From Reclinomonas americana ATCC 50394 (taxonomy: Eukaryota; Jakobida; Jakobea; Jakobida), in the NCBI GenBank assembly GCA_048213135.1, contig PS015648.1, positions 24,719 to 55,669 of the forward strand: a stretch of 30,951 nucleotides of DNA, read 5' to 3'. Shown here in pieces: positions 30,701 to 30,951 of this stretch. Each line of letters begins with the position of its first letter. Positions within the stretch are counted from its first letter, which is position 1. A program made the position numbers and the translations under genes. The notes under the pieces are model-generated. The model saw only the letters and a program-made list of their open reading frames with translations. It was not told where the DNA came from and did no database searches.

Positions 30701-30883
30701 GAGTGTCTGCGTGAAGCGAGGGAGGCATCTATTTGCCTCGACACACACAATGCCAGTGTCAAGGCGGAGGGGAGACAGCGGCGCCTGGTCAAGGATCCTG
30801 GGAACCCGTCGTCTTATGTTCAGCAGAACAGAACAAGTTACAGTACGCTCACCACGCACGCACGCACGCAGTCTGTGATGTAA
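24715..30883 (+). CDS. Large helical protein, 3' part (about 14 exons, about 1430 aa)
   Basis: Exons: about 24715-24820, 24913-25083, 25161-25250, 25324-25572, 25644-25757, 25852-26004, 26085-26582, 26660-26843, 26922-27346, 27422-28225, 28292-28522, 29438-30121, 30188-30295 and 30405-30883 (TAA). From 24913 on, every junction is in phase, and all introns are phase 1 except the one after 26843 (phase 2). The product is rich in Ala, Leu and Ser and largely helical: NLVRLLGQLINDGVEGID, SFRRLLDVICDALLVQK, LRDCVDVVCAVLKEAS, VNSALRRHLDYIKRQLD and SHLCGLLSVAAQVGDVL. It has a Lys/Ser-rich patch (ATKNKSRSKSKARP), then a coiled Lys/Glu stretch and a long Glu/Asp run within 26400-26560 that ends in a basic SPARKR, suggesting a nuclear protein. 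No signal peptide or catalytic motif is seen. With the preceding feature it could form one protein of about 2,150 residues. No family is recognised. Confidence 0.7.
28523..29437 (+). repeat. 915-base CT/CA-rich intron with four copies of an approximately 200-base minisatellite
   Basis: The intron sits between exons ending ARSTARAHSALP and starting VNGAALATTTDR (donor GTGCGG, acceptor ttgccag). Within it a unit containing acttcttccggccctcg, then CT-rich DNA with ctctgttcctctcactttct and ttctccgtctg, recurs with starts near 28673, 28886, 29079 and 29309 (spacing about 213, 193 and 230). The fourth copy has point changes (cttcaggccctcggtatt). The whole intron is divisible by three and has no stop in the host frame. 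Confidence 0.88.
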
Positions 30884-30951
30884 CTTTCCTCACTCTCTCT
30901 CCCTTCCCCTCTTCTCTCTCTCTCTCTTTCTCTCATTCCCTCTCTCTCTCC

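Noticed and set aside
20967-30883. Assignment of the large gene to FANCI or FANCD2
   Set aside because: Helical composition and acidic/basic patches are shared by many scaffold proteins. The combined length exceeds those families, and I could not identify any diagnostic segment.

Overview
The window is nuclear DNA from a unicellular eukaryote with a compact, intron-dense, moderately GC-rich genome. Protein reading frames are repeatedly cut by short introns, mostly 45 to 110 bases, that begin GT (once GC) and end AG. The gaps between genes are often only 100 to 450 bases. Almost all the low-complexity DNA (GA/CT, CA/GT, CAGA, polypurine and polypyrimidine runs) sits in introns or between genes. 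I cannot place the organism in a lineage from this sequence. No rRNA, tRNA, CRISPR array or transposon is evident. One 20-base run of N (20812-20831) marks an assembly gap.

Layout. 1-702: low-complexity and degenerate repeat DNA. 703-1457 (-): small acidic and basic, probably nuclear, protein. 1808-3154 (+): seven-repeat WD40 propeller protein. 3577-4600 (+): four-helix membrane protein. 4708-7672 (+): 16-exon PLP-dependent class I aminotransferase with a mitochondrial-type leader. 7673-8430: repeat-bearing spacer. 8431-8952 (+): 93-residue membrane-anchored protein with a twin CX3C motif. 8953-10158: unresolved spacer. 10159-13304 (+): 22-exon secreted cysteine-rich repeat protein in which every intron is phase 2 and nearly all cut a cysteine codon. 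13445-15170 (-): helical protein of unknown function. 15473-16770 and 16930-18456 (+): tandem pair of MATH-domain genes. 18607-20385 (+): secreted glycoprotein of beta-propeller character. 20386-20831: degenerate tandem repeat and gap. 20967-30883 (+): one very large, or two adjacent, multi-exon helical proteins of unknown family, with a 915-base pyrimidine-rich minisatellite intron.

The exon models were built by hand by joining open segments at GT/AG sites so that reading frames match. For the WD40, tetraspan, aminotransferase, twin-CX3C, cysteine-rich, MATH and propeller genes the exon lengths sum to a whole number of codons with no internal stop, which is strong internal support. Function rests on motif recognition only, since no database search was possible. 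The genes do not form an obvious pathway. What they share is local duplication: tandem MATH genes, tandem exon duplication in the cysteine-rich gene, and tandem non-coding repeats.
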